DNA from: Gemmatimonadota bacterium
GTDB taxonomy: Bacteria > Gemmatimonadota > Gemmatimonadetes > Longimicrobiales > Gaopeijiaceae
Direction of reading: 5' to 3'
DNA: 64,000 nt
Assembly (NCBI GenBank): GCA_022822325.1
Contig: JAJEBW010000024.1
Span: 124,001-188,000 of the forward strand
Shown here: positions 18,985-28,272 of the stretch, piece after piece
Position numbering within the stretch: the first letter of the stretch is position 1
Layout: every line of letters starts with the position of its first letter
The notes under the pieces: generated by a model
Databases searched by the model: none
Seen by the model: the letters and a program-made list of their open reading frames with translations, nothing else
Told to the model about the DNA's origin: nothing
Translations under genes and position numbers: made by a program

Positions 18985-19021
18985 GGGGTGCGGCTCCCTT
19001 CGCGGGGGTCGCACCCCTTTT
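18985..19021 (+). terminator. Rho-independent terminator of the SusCD2 operon
   Basis: GGGGTGCG (18985-18992) pairs with CGCACCCC (19010-19017); the inner part pairs further around a TTCG turn, and TTTT follows at 19018-19021. Confidence 0.8.
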
Positions 19022-19170
19022 CGCGTGTCCGGGACTGCGGAGCGGCAGGGGACCGAAGATTCAGGAGGCTGGCGGGATCGCCATGTTGGGCGCGGCTCGG
19101 GCATCGGTCCGTTGTGGCCATTCGCCGGAAGCGGCCGGGTCCCCAATCGATTGGACCCTCGGGCGCAATC

Positions 19171-20439
19171 CTACAACGACCGCAGAAAGGCCAGCAACTG
19201 CTCCCGCGCCGTGGACGTCAGCCGCCGGAAGAGATCGCGCGAGGCCGCCGCCTCCCCCCCGTGCAAGTCGATCGCGCTGGAAATGCGTTGCGCCCGGCCA
19301 TCATGCAGGAACTCGTTGCGCAGTCCCAACCCCACCAGGCGAGCCGTCTTCCACTCCGAAGCGGTCGTGCTCGGCGAGCAGATGTCGGCCAGCTCGGGCC
19401 CCATTTCGTGCAGCAACAGATCCGAGTAGAGGTTGAAGCGCGCCCCCGCGAAGACCGGATCGTCGGAGGCGCCCAGGGTAAAGGTCGGGGTGTGGCAGGC
19501 GTCGCAGCCGGCAAATGCGAAGATGCGTTCCCCCTCCTGGATGTCGGCCAGCGCCTGAGAATCGTCGGGGAGTCGGCGCGCGGGTGGCGCCAGCAGTTCG
19601 ATGTAGTCCACCAGCCGTTGCACCTGAGCGGCGGTGGCCTCCGGGTCCGGCGCGGGATCGGCGCCCGGCGGCACGGGAATCCCGTTGCGGCTTACCTCGG
19701 CCGGGTGCGCGGGACTGGTGATTCCCATCTCGAGCAGCAACGCCTCGGCGATGAACCCGGAGAGCGTCGCGTGCTGCGCGCGTCGGCCGAAGCGTCCCAC
19801 ACGACCTTCGCCGTCAAAGTTCGGTCGGCCGGAGATCCCGTCTCCATCGGCGTCTTCGGGGTCCGCGCCCACCAGAATCGCCGCCTCGGGAATTCGCGCG
19901 ACAAGTCCCAGGCCGTACACCGCAGGCGCCCGCATCTCGGTGATGGCGGTCATTCCCTGTGGATAGTCCTCCGGCGTCAGCCCCGCCGCCCTTCCCGCCT
20001 CCGTCACCCTTGCCTGCAACAGGTCGCCCCCTCGTTCGGCCAGGGTGCTGCACCCCTCGACCGGATCGAATCGGGTCACCTTCGTCACCGGCTCGGCCCC
20101 GTGCCCGCCGCTGGTCGGAAGATCGTGGCACGACGAACAACGGTCCTGGTTGAAGAGCGGCCCGAGTCCGGTCTCGGCGTCAAAGGGACGGTTGAAGAGA
20201 GCGAATCCCTCGGCGAATGCGTCGCGTTGGGCGTCGGTCAGGCCGGGGAGAGGCTCGCCCGGTTCGGCCTGGGTCAGAGGAGTTTCGGGTTGGCAGGCGA
20301 TCAGAGCGAGCAGCGCCAGTGCCGGAAGCGTGACGGTTGGCCGCCGAACGAATCCCTCCCGTCGCGCGGCAGGCCGGCGTCGGTTTCTCGCCTTCTCTTC
20401 GTCCTCCCGCTTGCGTGTGCGCCGCGGGGTCCAATCCAT
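19171..20439 (-). CDS. Di-haem oxidoreductase (DUF1111/DHOR) lipoprotein, second copy
   Basis: Paralogue of the gene at 845-2038, with CSSCH and CDACH haem motifs, the FLHDGRA signature and the same ending FLRSL. The hydrophobic segment ALALLALIAC gives a lipobox. I chose ATG 20439 (422 aa), which leaves an Arg-rich n-region of about 40 residues. The alternative ATG 20562 overlaps the stop of the preceding lipoprotein gene by ATGA, so coupled translation from there is possible, but it would put more than 80 residues before the signal core. Expected to be a periplasmic c-type cytochrome; substrate unknown. Confidence 0.85.
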   Translation of the reverse strand: MDWTPRRTRKREDEEKARNRRRPAARREGFVRRPTVTLPALALLALIACQPETPLTQAEPGEPLPGLTDAQRDAFAEGFALFNRPFDAETGLGPLFNQDRCSSCHDLPTSGGHGAEPVTKVTRFDPVEGCSTLAERGGDLLQARVTEAGRAAGLTPEDYPQGMTAITEMRAPAVYGLGLVARIPEAAILVGADPEDADGDGISGRPNFDGEGRVGRFGRRAQHATLSGFIAEALLLEMGITSPAHPAEVSRNGIPVPPGADPAPDPEATAAQVQRLVDYIELLAPPARRLPDDSQALADIQEGERIFAFAGCDACHTPTFTLGASDDPVFAGARFNLYSDLLLHEMGPELADICSPSTTASEWKTARLVGLGLRNEFLHDGRAQRISSAIDLHGGEAAASRDLFRRLTSTAREQLLAFLRSL

Positions 20440-20558
20440 CCGGGCGCCGATCGCTTGCCCGGGCAGGCCGTCACCGTTCACCCGCTCGAAAGGCCGACCA
20501 CCACCACAGCTCGGAATGTGTCCCCCGCGCCCGCCCGGCCTCGCGGTCCGATCCGACC

Positions 20559-21011
20559 TCACTGCACCCGCAACACCGTGTACTGATACTGGAACTTGAT
20601 CGTTTCCTGCAACCCGTCGTCATCCACGGCACGCAGACGCCGCGAATCGTTGTACCACTCGCGGTCGTCGAGATCGACCTTCATGGAGACGGTCGCGTCC
20701 ACGGCTGGCGTGGTGTAGGCCTCGGCGTAGAACTGAAGGCGCGAGCCGAAGGGATAGGAACGCTGGAAGGGAAGGTTGACGGTGGTCGTGTCGGATACGA
20801 CGAGTTGCGTGAGGCGGGGACAGTCGGGGCTGCCTGGCGTGAGGCAGTCCGGACTCTCGACCTCGATGTACCACTGCGACGTCACCAGGGTGATCGAGCT
20901 CACATCGGTGCTGGTAAGCTCCAGGTGCGCGACCTCGGGCTCGCGGCTCAGGGTGAGGGCGTCGCATCCGGCGAGAGCGAGGGCGGTGACGGCCAGAACT
21001 CCGTGGATCAT
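20559..21011 (-). CDS. Small lipoprotein of unknown function
   Basis: The 150-aa protein starts at ATG 21011 with signal MIHGVLAVTALALAGC (lipobox LAGC). The mature part is beta-rich with a likely disulphide pair (CLTPGSPDC). It immediately precedes the second di-haem oxidoreductase, with stop and possible start overlapping, so the two probably act together. I recognise no domain. Confidence 0.7.
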   Translation of the reverse strand: MIHGVLAVTALALAGCDALTLSREPEVAHLELTSTDVSSITLVTSQWYIEVESPDCLTPGSPDCPRLTQLVVSDTTTVNLPFQRSYPFGSRLQFYAEAYTTPAVDATVSMKVDLDDREWYNDSRRLRAVDDDGLQETIKFQYQYTVLRVQ

Positions 21012-21642
21012 GCCACGCGGTGTCGATCTGCGGGCCGCCAGGACGAGGCCGTTCCTCAGATGCCGCCGTCGCGAGTGCGGGTTGCCGGTTCCTCGTCCGG
21101 TCAAGCCACCTTCCATGCTGGCCCACCTTCGAGGACCCGGCCTTCCGCGCGTGTGTGCGTGCAGAACCTGCAAAGACTTCATGGCAATCACCTCCTGGTT
21201 GTTCGGATGATCTCCGGGCCCGGCTTCCCGGTTGGGGCATCGGGTTGGCGGATTCGGCGCTGGTCAGGGATGCCCGCGCGCCCGGGGTTCATGGAATGAT
21301 CCTGGCTACGCCGGCCGCATGGCGCAACCCCGGATGACTGCGGTGCACGCATGGGGCGATCGCTTAACTGATCCGTCGGGGCCCTGCAGCCCTGGATGTT
21401 GGCGGGTGCGCAATCGGCCCGGTTGGTTTTCGCAGTACCCGATCGGTGCGCTTTCGATCCGGTTCGCGGCTCCGTGCGGTCCATTCGATGGGCGAATTCC
21501 GGCCGTCAGCCGACGTTGCCCGAAGCCTGTCCCCATCTGCTATGGATTCGCCCCTCGAAAACATCGACCCATTGTCTGACGCGATTGCCACGATGGCGGG
21601 TGCGGGCGTATCGTACACTGAAGAAGCAAGGAGGGAGGGAAG
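21012..21642. other. Intergenic region, no gene supported
   Basis: About 630 bases between two divergently read transcripts. Both strands contain only short frames with no coding character that I trust. A candidate promoter lies at 21585-21614. Confidence 0.5.
21585..21614 (+). promoter_or_regulatory. Candidate promoter of the coiled-coil gene
   Basis: TTGCCA (21585-21590) and TATCGT (21609-21614) with an 18-base spacer, followed by a strong ribosome site AGGAGGGAGGGA before ATG 21643. The -10 is the same as at 3832. Confidence 0.4.
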
Positions 21643-22230
21643 ATGGAGTGGCTTGAGATCATCCCGGAGTGGATGAAGACGGCGCTGGCGGTGGGGGCCC
21701 TTGGGGCGGGGATGTGGAGGTGGATGGCGGAGCCCCGCGTGGAGCGGATGATCGCAGGTGCGCTGGACGCGTTTTATGACCGGCTCAAGGCGAACGAGTT
21801 CAGGGCCATCGACGCACGCTTCGAGCAGCAGGATGCCCGGATAAGTACGCTCGAAACGACTCTTCGCGGCGAGATGAGTCAGCTTCGTCTCGAGGTGAAG
21901 GAAGACATGGGTCGCCTCCGCGCCGAGATGAGCGAGATGGAGTCAGCTCTGCGCGACGAGATGGCGACGCTGGCGACCGGCCTGCGCGGCGAGATGGCCG
22001 AGTTGGCGACCGACCTGCGCGGCGAGATGGCGACGCTGGCGACCGGCCTGCGTGGCGAGATGGCCGAGCTGCGGGCTGAGATGAGGGAGGACATTCGGGA
22101 AATCCGCGCCGACATCAGGGTGCTTCGCGACGATCTGCGGGAAGAGCGCAGCGAGCGACGCGAGGAAATCAGGGAGATCAGGGCCGGACTGGAGCCCCGC
22201 CCTCCCGGACCTCGCGCCCAGGTGGGCTAA
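21643..22230 (+). CDS. Membrane-anchored hendecad coiled-coil protein
   Basis: The 195-aa protein has one N-terminal hydrophobic helix (about 12-28) followed by a long, highly charged coiled coil (50-182). Residues 103-146 hold four near-identical 11-residue units of the type LRGEMATLATG/LRGEMAELATD. Eleven-residue periodicity indicates a hendecad (right-handed or nearly straight) coil. It is convergent with the trypsin-like gene and resembles in plan the coiled-coil gene at 23680-24594. Function unknown; a membrane-tethered scaffold is a guess. Confidence 0.75.
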   Translation: MEWLEIIPEWMKTALAVGALGAGMWRWMAEPRVERMIAGALDAFYDRLKANEFRAIDARFEQQDARISTLETTLRGEMSQLRLEVKEDMGRLRAEMSEMESALRDEMATLATGLRGEMAELATDLRGEMATLATGLRGEMAELRAEMREDIREIRADIRVLRDDLREERSERREEIREIRAGLEPRPPGPRAQVG

Positions 22231-22240
22231 CGAGATTCCG

Positions 22241-23683
22241 CTACCGGAAGTTCCCGAAATCGACGACGGCTTCCTCCTGGTCGGCGCTCCAGTTCACGAC
22301 CACCGAGCCAGAGCGTTCGGGCGGCACGATTCCCCGGATGTGGTCCACCACGGAGGACACCCTGGCGTAGGCGGTGGGCTGATAGCAGATATTGGTGCCG
22401 AAGCTGACGATTCCCACCTGGAGCCACCGATTTCGGAAGGGCACCATGAGCGGTCCCCCGGAGTCGCCGTTGCAGATGGACTCGGACGAGCCGCGCTTCC
22501 CCGCGCAGATCGTGCCATCGACGATGTTGTCGCCCAAGTGGGTCTTGCACTCGTTGTTGGAGATGATCTCGGATTCGAGCTTCTTGAGCACATCGGACGA
22601 CGCTCCGCCCTCCGATGTCAGCCCCCAGCCGATGACGGTCGCGAGGATGCCCGGCGCGGCCAGATCCGACCGTTCGGGCGCCAGCAGTTCGATGCGCTGA
22701 TGCATGTGGCGGCCGCCGAGCCGGAGCAGCGCCACATCGCTGGAGAAGGAGGCCTGAGTGGAGTACCCAGGATGAATGAAAATGCGTTCCACGTCGATGA
22801 GTTCGCCTTCGGTGCGCTTGTTGTGGGCGTCGGCCAACACCTTGATGAGGGAGGGGTCGGTGACGCCATCGACGCAGTGCGCGGCGGTCATCGCCCAGTC
22901 GGCCGCGATGAAGGTGCCTCCGCAGAACTGACCGCGCGAAGCTGCGCCGACGAGCGCGACCTGGAAGGGGAACTCGTGCGGAACAGCTTCCGATCCGCCG
23001 ATGATGGCGGCCGTGCGAGGGGGAAGCGGGGAGGGGCCGGGGAGGCCGGGTGCGGTGTTGGTCCAGCCGATGGTGAGCTCCTGGGTCACCGTGTAGCTTC
23101 GGTCGGCATCGAGTCCCTCGAAGAGATAGGCGCCGTCTTCGCCGGTGACCACCGCGACCTCCGCCGAATCGCGGATGCCATCGCCGTTTTCATCCAGAAA
23201 GACGACCATCGCCGGAATCCCCACTTCCTCGGCGTCGCGGAGACCGTCGGCGTTGGCATCGTGCCAGACGACGCCGGAGATCCGTTGTTCGCCGCTGCCC
23301 GGGGGGCTGTTGACGGTGATCGGCCTGCCGTTTTGCGAATGGGTGGCGCCGCGGTCGTCGGTGACGGTGAGGCGGGGCGTGTAGGATCCGGCATCGTCGT
23401 AGCTGTGGGATGCGGTGGACCCGGTACCGGTTGCGCCGTCGCCGAACTCCCACGCGTACCCGACGATCGTGCCATCCGGGTCGGAAGAGGCGCTGGCGTC
23501 GAAGCGAACCAGGAGCGGCGCGGCCCCTGTGCTCACATCGGTCGAGAAGGCGGCGGTCGGGGGCTGGTTGGGGGTGCCGGTTGGCAGAGTCGGGGCGGAG
23601 TCGTCGCTGCAACCGCCGAAAATCAACGCGGCCAAAACGGTTGCCCGGACTGCGATCCGCCTTCGATTCCGATCGGTCCTCAT
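22241..23683 (-). CDS. Trypsin-like (S1) protease lipoprotein with PKD and SdrD_B-like domains
   Basis: The 480-aa protein has lipobox FGGC (Cys25), a PKD domain (about 41-126, with YAWEFGDG), an SdrD_B-like domain (about 134-212, with Ca-binding-type repeats DANADGLRD and DENGDGIRD), and a chymotrypsin-fold protease starting IIGG at 227-230 with the triad His269 (TAAHC), Asp316 (DVALL) and Ser408 (GDSGGP). The last 25 residues (VVVNWSADQEEAVVDFGNF) look like the closing strand of an SdrD_B domain, so the protease appears nested in that domain. Its ATG overlaps the stop of the upstream coiled-coil gene (ATGA), which makes an operon. Confidence 0.88.
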   Translation of the reverse strand: MRTDRNRRRIAVRATVLAALIFGGCSDDSAPTLPTGTPNQPPTAAFSTDVSTGAAPLLVRFDASASSDPDGTIVGYAWEFGDGATGTGSTASHSYDDAGSYTPRLTVTDDRGATHSQNGRPITVNSPPGSGEQRISGVVWHDANADGLRDAEEVGIPAMVVFLDENGDGIRDSAEVAVVTGEDGAYLFEGLDADRSYTVTQELTIGWTNTAPGLPGPSPLPPRTAAIIGGSEAVPHEFPFQVALVGAASRGQFCGGTFIAADWAMTAAHCVDGVTDPSLIKVLADAHNKRTEGELIDVERIFIHPGYSTQASFSSDVALLRLGGRHMHQRIELLAPERSDLAAPGILATVIGWGLTSEGGASSDVLKKLESEIISNNECKTHLGDNIVDGTICAGKRGSSESICNGDSGGPLMVPFRNRWLQVGIVSFGTNICYQPTAYARVSSVVDHIRGIVPPERSGSVVVNWSADQEEAVVDFGNFR

Positions 23684-24594
23684 GATTTCCTGCGATCGCG
23701 CATGATCGCCGTCAGCACATCGACCGCACCCGCGAGTCTGGCCGTGTCCACCTTTACCTCGGCGATGTCCTCCCGAATGGATCGGTTCTCGACAACCATC
23801 TGCGCCTGCATTTGACCGATCCGGTCGCCGATCGCCTCGTGGGCCTGATGATTCTCCTCGCGCATGGCGGAGAGCATATCGCGGTATTCGATTCGCGAAG
23901 CCGCCACGGCCTCCTGAAGTGCGCCAATTGACGCCCGCCCTGCGCGAATCTCCTCCTTGAGCTCCTCGCGAAGGGTCGCGTCGTTCTCCTTCGTCTCCGT
24001 TCGCAGCTCGCCGATCTCGTCCTTCATCTCGGTGCGCGACCCGTCAATCTCGTCCTTCATCTCCGTTCGCAGCTCGCCGATCTCGTTCTTGATCTCGGTC
24101 CTGAGTTCGCCGATCTCTCCCTTCAGCTCGGTGCGCGACCCGTCAATCTCCTTCTTCGTCTCCGTTCGCAGCTCGTCAATCTCGTTCTTCATCTCAGTTC
24201 GCAACTCGCCGATTTCGTCCTTCATCTCGGCGCGCAACTCGCCAATCTCCTCCTTCATCTCCGTGCGCAACCCGTCAATCTCCTCCTTCGTCTCCGTGCG
24301 CAGCTCGCCGATCTCGTTCTTCATCTCGGTCCTGAGTTCGCCGATCTCGTCCTTGATCTCCTTCATCTCGGTTCTGAGTTCGCCGATCTCCTCTTTCCGT
24401 TCCTTTGACAACTGGTCACGGGTGGCGTTCACCTTGGCGTCAATTCGTGGCTCCACGAGGAAGAACCACGCCACACCAAGAATGGCGCACATTCCGGCCA
24501 TGAACTGCACGACCGGAGGAATCGAAGCGAAAAAGGAAGGTTCCAAGGGTGCCGCCTCCTGCAACGGTCCCGAAATCGACTCGAACAGCGTCAT
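23680..24594 (-). CDS. Membrane-anchored coiled-coil protein with 12 hendecad repeats
   Basis: The 304-aa protein has one membrane helix (about 30-47) and then a coil in which residues 69-203 are twelve copies of an 11-residue unit, consensus EIGELRTEMKD, with a three-residue spacer after the first. The remaining C-terminal region is also helical. It is the first gene of an operon with the trypsin-like lipoprotein, to which it is translationally coupled. No known family could be assigned. Confidence 0.8.
   Translation of the reverse strand: MTLFESISGPLQEAAPLEPSFFASIPPVVQFMAGMCAILGVAWFFLVEPRIDAKVNATRDQLSKERKEEIGELRTEMKEIKDEIGELRTEMKNEIGELRTETKEEIDGLRTEMKEEIGELRAEMKDEIGELRTEMKNEIDELRTETKKEIDGSRTELKGEIGELRTEIKNEIGELRTEMKDEIDGSRTEMKDEIGELRTETKENDATLREELKEEIRAGRASIGALQEAVAASRIEYRDMLSAMREENHQAHEAIGDRIGQMQAQMVVENRSIREDIAEVKVDTARLAGAVDVLTAIMRDRRKS
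23986..24390 (-). repeat. 33-base coding minisatellite (12 units)
   Basis: The repeat encodes the 11-residue units of the coiled coil. Units are similar in DNA as well as protein, so unit number could change by recombination without shifting the frame. Confidence 0.8.
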
Positions 24595-24941
24595 TTCATT
24601 CTACTCCAGTTTCGATTGGTTTGCGAGCCCTCCCGGCCGCGACGACCGATCGGGACGAACAGAACAAGTATCGGCGAATTCGATCTGTGCCTCCATAGCG
24701 AAATGCGCCAACCTGATGCTCAGTTTCCCGACGGTTCTCATTTTCGATTCCTCACAGCCTCTCGGACTGGCCCCCCCGCCCCCCGCCCCCTATCGTCCTC
24801 ATTGCCGCCGCGCCCGACGGCGCACCCGCCCGGATGGCTCTTCCGGCGCCGGATTCCGCGATCCACGCCGACCATACCTTAGGCCCCCGCCGACCACCAT
24901 TGCCCGCCCGGCCCGACTACCCCGCAGACGACGAAAAGATC
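24595..24941. other. Divergent intergenic region
   Basis: These 347 bases separate the coiled-coil/protease operon from the cyclophilin gene. I see C-rich tracts but no gene or clear promoter. Confidence 0.45.
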
Positions 24942-25682
24942 ATGACCCCAACCACGTCCTCCGCTCCATTCCGGATCCCGCCCCACCTGTCGGCGACCAT
25001 TCTCCTGTCCGTGCCCGTCCTGATCGCCTTCGGCCTCGCGGGGTGCGATGGCGGCTCCAGCGACGGCCCGGGCGACGATTCGGAGCTTCCGGCCAACCGC
25101 GCCCTCTACTTCCCCGACCGGCTGACCGAGAGCGCGCCCGCCACCTTTCGCGTCCGGTTCGCCACCACGGCGGGCGAGTTCGTGATCGAGGCTCATCGCG
25201 CCTGGGCGCCGCGCGGAGTCGATCGCTTCTACAATCTGGCCAGGCACCGCTACTTCGACGGCGTTCGCTTCCACCGCGTCGTGGAGAACTTCATGGCGCA
25301 GTTCGGCGTGCACGGAGAGCCTCAGGTGCAGGTCCGGTGGACGGCTTCCACCATTCTCGACGATCCCGTCACCCAGTCGAACACGCGCGGCCGGGTGACC
25401 TTCGCCAAGGGCGGACCAAACTCGCGCACGACGCAACTCTTCATCAACTTCGGCGACAACTCGTGGCTGGACGCCGACGGATTCGCGCCGATCGGCGAAG
25501 TGGTCGAAGGGATGGAGGTGGTCGACGCGCTGTACGCCGGATATGGGGAGCTGGCGGATCGTGGGGGCAATGGTCCGATTGCGCAGAATATCGCCGCCCG
25601 CGGAAACGCCTACCTGGACGAGGACTTTCCCGAGCTGGACCACATCGTTGCGGCTACCCTGGTCGACGCATCCGAGGGCTGA
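24942..25682 (+). CDS. Cyclophilin-type peptidyl-prolyl isomerase lipoprotein
   Basis: The 246-aa protein has lipobox LAGC and a cyclophilin domain with FHRVVENFMAQFG and the TTQLFINFGDNSWLD segment that lines the active site. It should catalyse cis-trans isomerisation of X-Pro bonds in the periplasm or at the outer membrane. ATG 24942 starts a convincing signal; an earlier ATG (24834) would only add a Pro-rich, non-signal stretch. The SRPBCC gene follows 26 bases later. Confidence 0.85.
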   Translation: MTPTTSSAPFRIPPHLSATILLSVPVLIAFGLAGCDGGSSDGPGDDSELPANRALYFPDRLTESAPATFRVRFATTAGEFVIEAHRAWAPRGVDRFYNLARHRYFDGVRFHRVVENFMAQFGVHGEPQVQVRWTASTILDDPVTQSNTRGRVTFAKGGPNSRTTQLFINFGDNSWLDADGFAPIGEVVEGMEVVDALYAGYGELADRGGNGPIAQNIAARGNAYLDEDFPELDHIVAATLVDASEG

Positions 25683-25708
25683 CCAGCGGCGCAAGGGAGA
25701 CGCGGACC

Positions 25709-26155
25709 ATGACGCGAACCGAACTCAGCCGGACCATCCACGCCCCTGTGGCGCTGGTCTTTTCGACGATCGCCGATATCTCGAACTACTCCAGAGCGGT
25801 GCCCCACATTGAACGCGTGGAGTTCCTCTCGGAGGTGAAGGAGGGAGTGGGCGCGCACTTTCGCGAGACGCGGCGCATGGGAAAGCGACGAGCCACAACC
25901 GAGTTGAGAGTGACCGAGTACATTCCCAACGAGCGTGTGCGTCTGATTTCCGACCAGGGTGGAACGATCTGGGACACGGTCTTCACCGTTGAAGAGAGTC
26001 CGGAGGAGGGTGGCACGCGCCTGAAGCTGGCGATGGAGGCGAGGCCGTACCGCTTCCTGGCCAGGCTCGTGACCCCCATGATGAAGCGAGTGATCGCCGG
26101 AGCGGTCGCGGCCGATCTCGATGCCGTCAAGACCTTCGCCGAGGCCAATGTCTGA
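25709..26155 (+). CDS. SRPBCC / polyketide cyclase-like protein
   Basis: The 148-aa cytoplasmic protein begins with the typical strand-helix IHAPVALVFSTIADISNYSRAVPHI and contains hydrophobic-pocket strands of the START/Bet v1-like fold (polyketide_cyc2). It likely binds a hydrophobic small molecule; the ligand is unknown. Probably co-transcribed with the cyclophilin. Confidence 0.8.
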   Translation: MTRTELSRTIHAPVALVFSTIADISNYSRAVPHIERVEFLSEVKEGVGAHFRETRRMGKRRATTELRVTEYIPNERVRLISDQGGTIWDTVFTVEESPEEGGTRLKLAMEARPYRFLARLVTPMMKRVIAGAVAADLDAVKTFAEANV

Positions 26156-26345
26156 CGACGCTCGAATCACGCCGCAGACCTTCTCCCGCCCTTTCCGAAC
26201 GATCGTCTCCGGTCAGCGCCCATCCAGTCGGCGCCCGTTCCAGTCATCCCATCAAAATCGGCATATTTTCCAAGTCGGCATGCGCCCGCCCAACTTGTCA
26301 ATCGCCAATGTCGCGTCTCTTCAATCCACGCGAAGGATCAGTCAG

Positions 26346-28271
26346 ATGAACTCTTCAGTCCCCCTTCCAGGCGTTCTCGCGCTCGCAATTCCTGGCGCCC
26401 GCAGCCGGACACGGCCTCGCCGCTCCCGGTGCGCACCCGTCGTGATCCTCGCAATCCTGGGCGCCTGCGGTCCGTCCGACGACGCGAACGCTCCCGCCGA
26501 ATCCACCCCCGCGACCTCGCTCGCCGCCTCCGCCGAGATCGTCGCCACGGAGGTCCTGACCGGGGAAGATCTGGAGGGAATCCATCGCGAGATCGGCTAC
26601 GCCCCCATGCCCGACGGCATCCGCCTGGCCTACACCGCCTACCGGCCGGCCGCCGAGGGACGCTACCCCGTCATCCTGGACTACGACGCCTACGAGAGCG
26701 GCGGCATGGCGATTGCGCCCGGAAGCTGGGTTCACCAGGCCGTGAGACGCGGCTACGCGGTGGTCGGGGCGAATGTGCGCGGTTCCGGCTGCTCCGAGGG
26801 TGGAGTCTTCAGCGTTTTCGATCCGGTGCAGGGCGCGGATGGCGCGGCGCTTGTGGAATGGCTGGGCGAACGTCCCTGGAGCGATGGCAATGTGGGAATG
26901 TACGGCGTCTCCTATCCGGGCCACACCCAGTTCTTCACGGCGGCGCACAAGCCCTCGCACCTCAGGGCGCTGGCGGCGGGCGGACTGACGGCATCGCTCT
27001 ACCGCGAGGCGGTCTATCCCGGGGGAATCTTCAATGTGGCCTTCATGGGATGGTGGGGTGAGATGGCGCAGCCCTGGATCGAAGGCCTCGGGGTGGCGGC
27101 GCGAATCGAGGCGGGCGATTCCCGTTGCGAGACGATTCAGGCCGAGCAGCCTCCGAATCCCACCTTCCACGAGGTGCAGGAGCACGAATTCGACGACGAC
27201 TACTGGGTGGCGCGCGCAACCGAGTCCCATGCCGGTGCGGTCGAGGTGCCGATGATGATCATACAGGGGTACCAGGACCAGCAGACCGCGATGGGGGGTC
27301 CCCGTCTCTTTGAGCAACTCGCCGGACCGCGCAAGCTGATCCTGCAGAACGGCGGCCATGGGGTCGGCGGAAATGCGCTGGCGGTGGAGCAGGTGCTGCG
27401 GTGGATGGATCGCTGGCTGAAGGGCGAGGAGAATGGAATCGACGAGGAGCCACCGGTGTCAGTCCTTTTCGAGACAGGGGTGGTGGAGGGCGAGCTGAAG
27501 CCCCACTGGGTGGAGGATTTCGCCGACTGGCCCGTGCCCGGCACCGAGCGCCGAAGCTGGGGACTGGGCGCCGACGGATCGCTCGCCGACGGGCCGCTTT
27601 CTCCGGAACGGACCGGCAGCCGCGCCTACGTTTATCCGATGGGAACCGAGCTGGTCGGCGACAACCGAATGTTCGCGGTTCCTCCGGCCCCGCTGGGTTC
27701 GCTGAGCTACCGGACCGCCCCGCTGGAATCCGATCTGGCGATCCTGGGATCGGCGCGGCTTGTCTTCCACGCCAGCGCCACGGCGGAGGACACCGACTTC
27801 ATGGTGGTGCTGCACGATGTGGGACCCGATGGCGAAACCCTCTACCTGCAGCGCGCCTTCCTGCGGGCCTCGCACCGGGCGATTGATCCAGTCCGCTCGA
27901 CCGAGCATTGGACGCGCCATCCGCACGACCGCGCCGAACCGCTCGCTCCCGCCGAGATCTACGAGTTTGCGATCTCCTTCCCCGAGGTGGGCCATGTCTT
28001 TCGCGCGGGTCACCGGATAGAGCTCGCCATCCTGGCTCCGAGCGCTACGCCCGCCACCGATTGGGGCCCCATGCCGATCGATCTGCCGGGTGTCAACAGG
28101 ATCCATCACTCGCCGGATCACCCTTCGCGCCTGGAGTTGCCCGTGGTGCCGGGAATCGTCGCGCCGGGACCGCCGCCCGCCTGTGGTTCGCTCGAATACC
28201 AGCCCTGTCGGCCCGCGACGGCGCCGGGCTTCACCGCGGCCGGAATGACGCGCGATCTCGCGGGGCGTTAG
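26346..28271 (+). CDS. CocE/NonD (X-Pro dipeptidyl-peptidase S15-type) hydrolase
   Basis: The 641-aa protein has a lipoprotein signal after a basic n-region (ILGAC, Cys41). The alpha/beta-hydrolase domain has nucleophile Ser189 in GVSYPGH and a likely catalytic His in NGGHGVGG; a beta-sandwich C-terminal domain (PepX_C-like) follows from about residue 390. Family enzymes cleave X-Pro peptides, acyl esters or beta-lactams. The thioesterase gene starts one base after the stop, indicating an operon. Confidence 0.87.
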   Translation: MNSSVPLPGVLALAIPGARSRTRPRRSRCAPVVILAILGACGPSDDANAPAESTPATSLAASAEIVATEVLTGEDLEGIHREIGYAPMPDGIRLAYTAYRPAAEGRYPVILDYDAYESGGMAIAPGSWVHQAVRRGYAVVGANVRGSGCSEGGVFSVFDPVQGADGAALVEWLGERPWSDGNVGMYGVSYPGHTQFFTAAHKPSHLRALAAGGLTASLYREAVYPGGIFNVAFMGWWGEMAQPWIEGLGVAARIEAGDSRCETIQAEQPPNPTFHEVQEHEFDDDYWVARATESHAGAVEVPMMIIQGYQDQQTAMGGPRLFEQLAGPRKLILQNGGHGVGGNALAVEQVLRWMDRWLKGEENGIDEEPPVSVLFETGVVEGELKPHWVEDFADWPVPGTERRSWGLGADGSLADGPLSPERTGSRAYVYPMGTELVGDNRMFAVPPAPLGSLSYRTAPLESDLAILGSARLVFHASATAEDTDFMVVLHDVGPDGETLYLQRAFLRASHRAIDPVRSTEHWTRHPHDRAEPLAPAEIYEFAISFPEVGHVFRAGHRIELAILAPSATPATDWGPMPIDLPGVNRIHHSPDHPSRLELPVVPGIVAPGPPPACGSLEYQPCRPATAPGFTAAGMTRDLAGR

Positions 28272-28272
28272 C

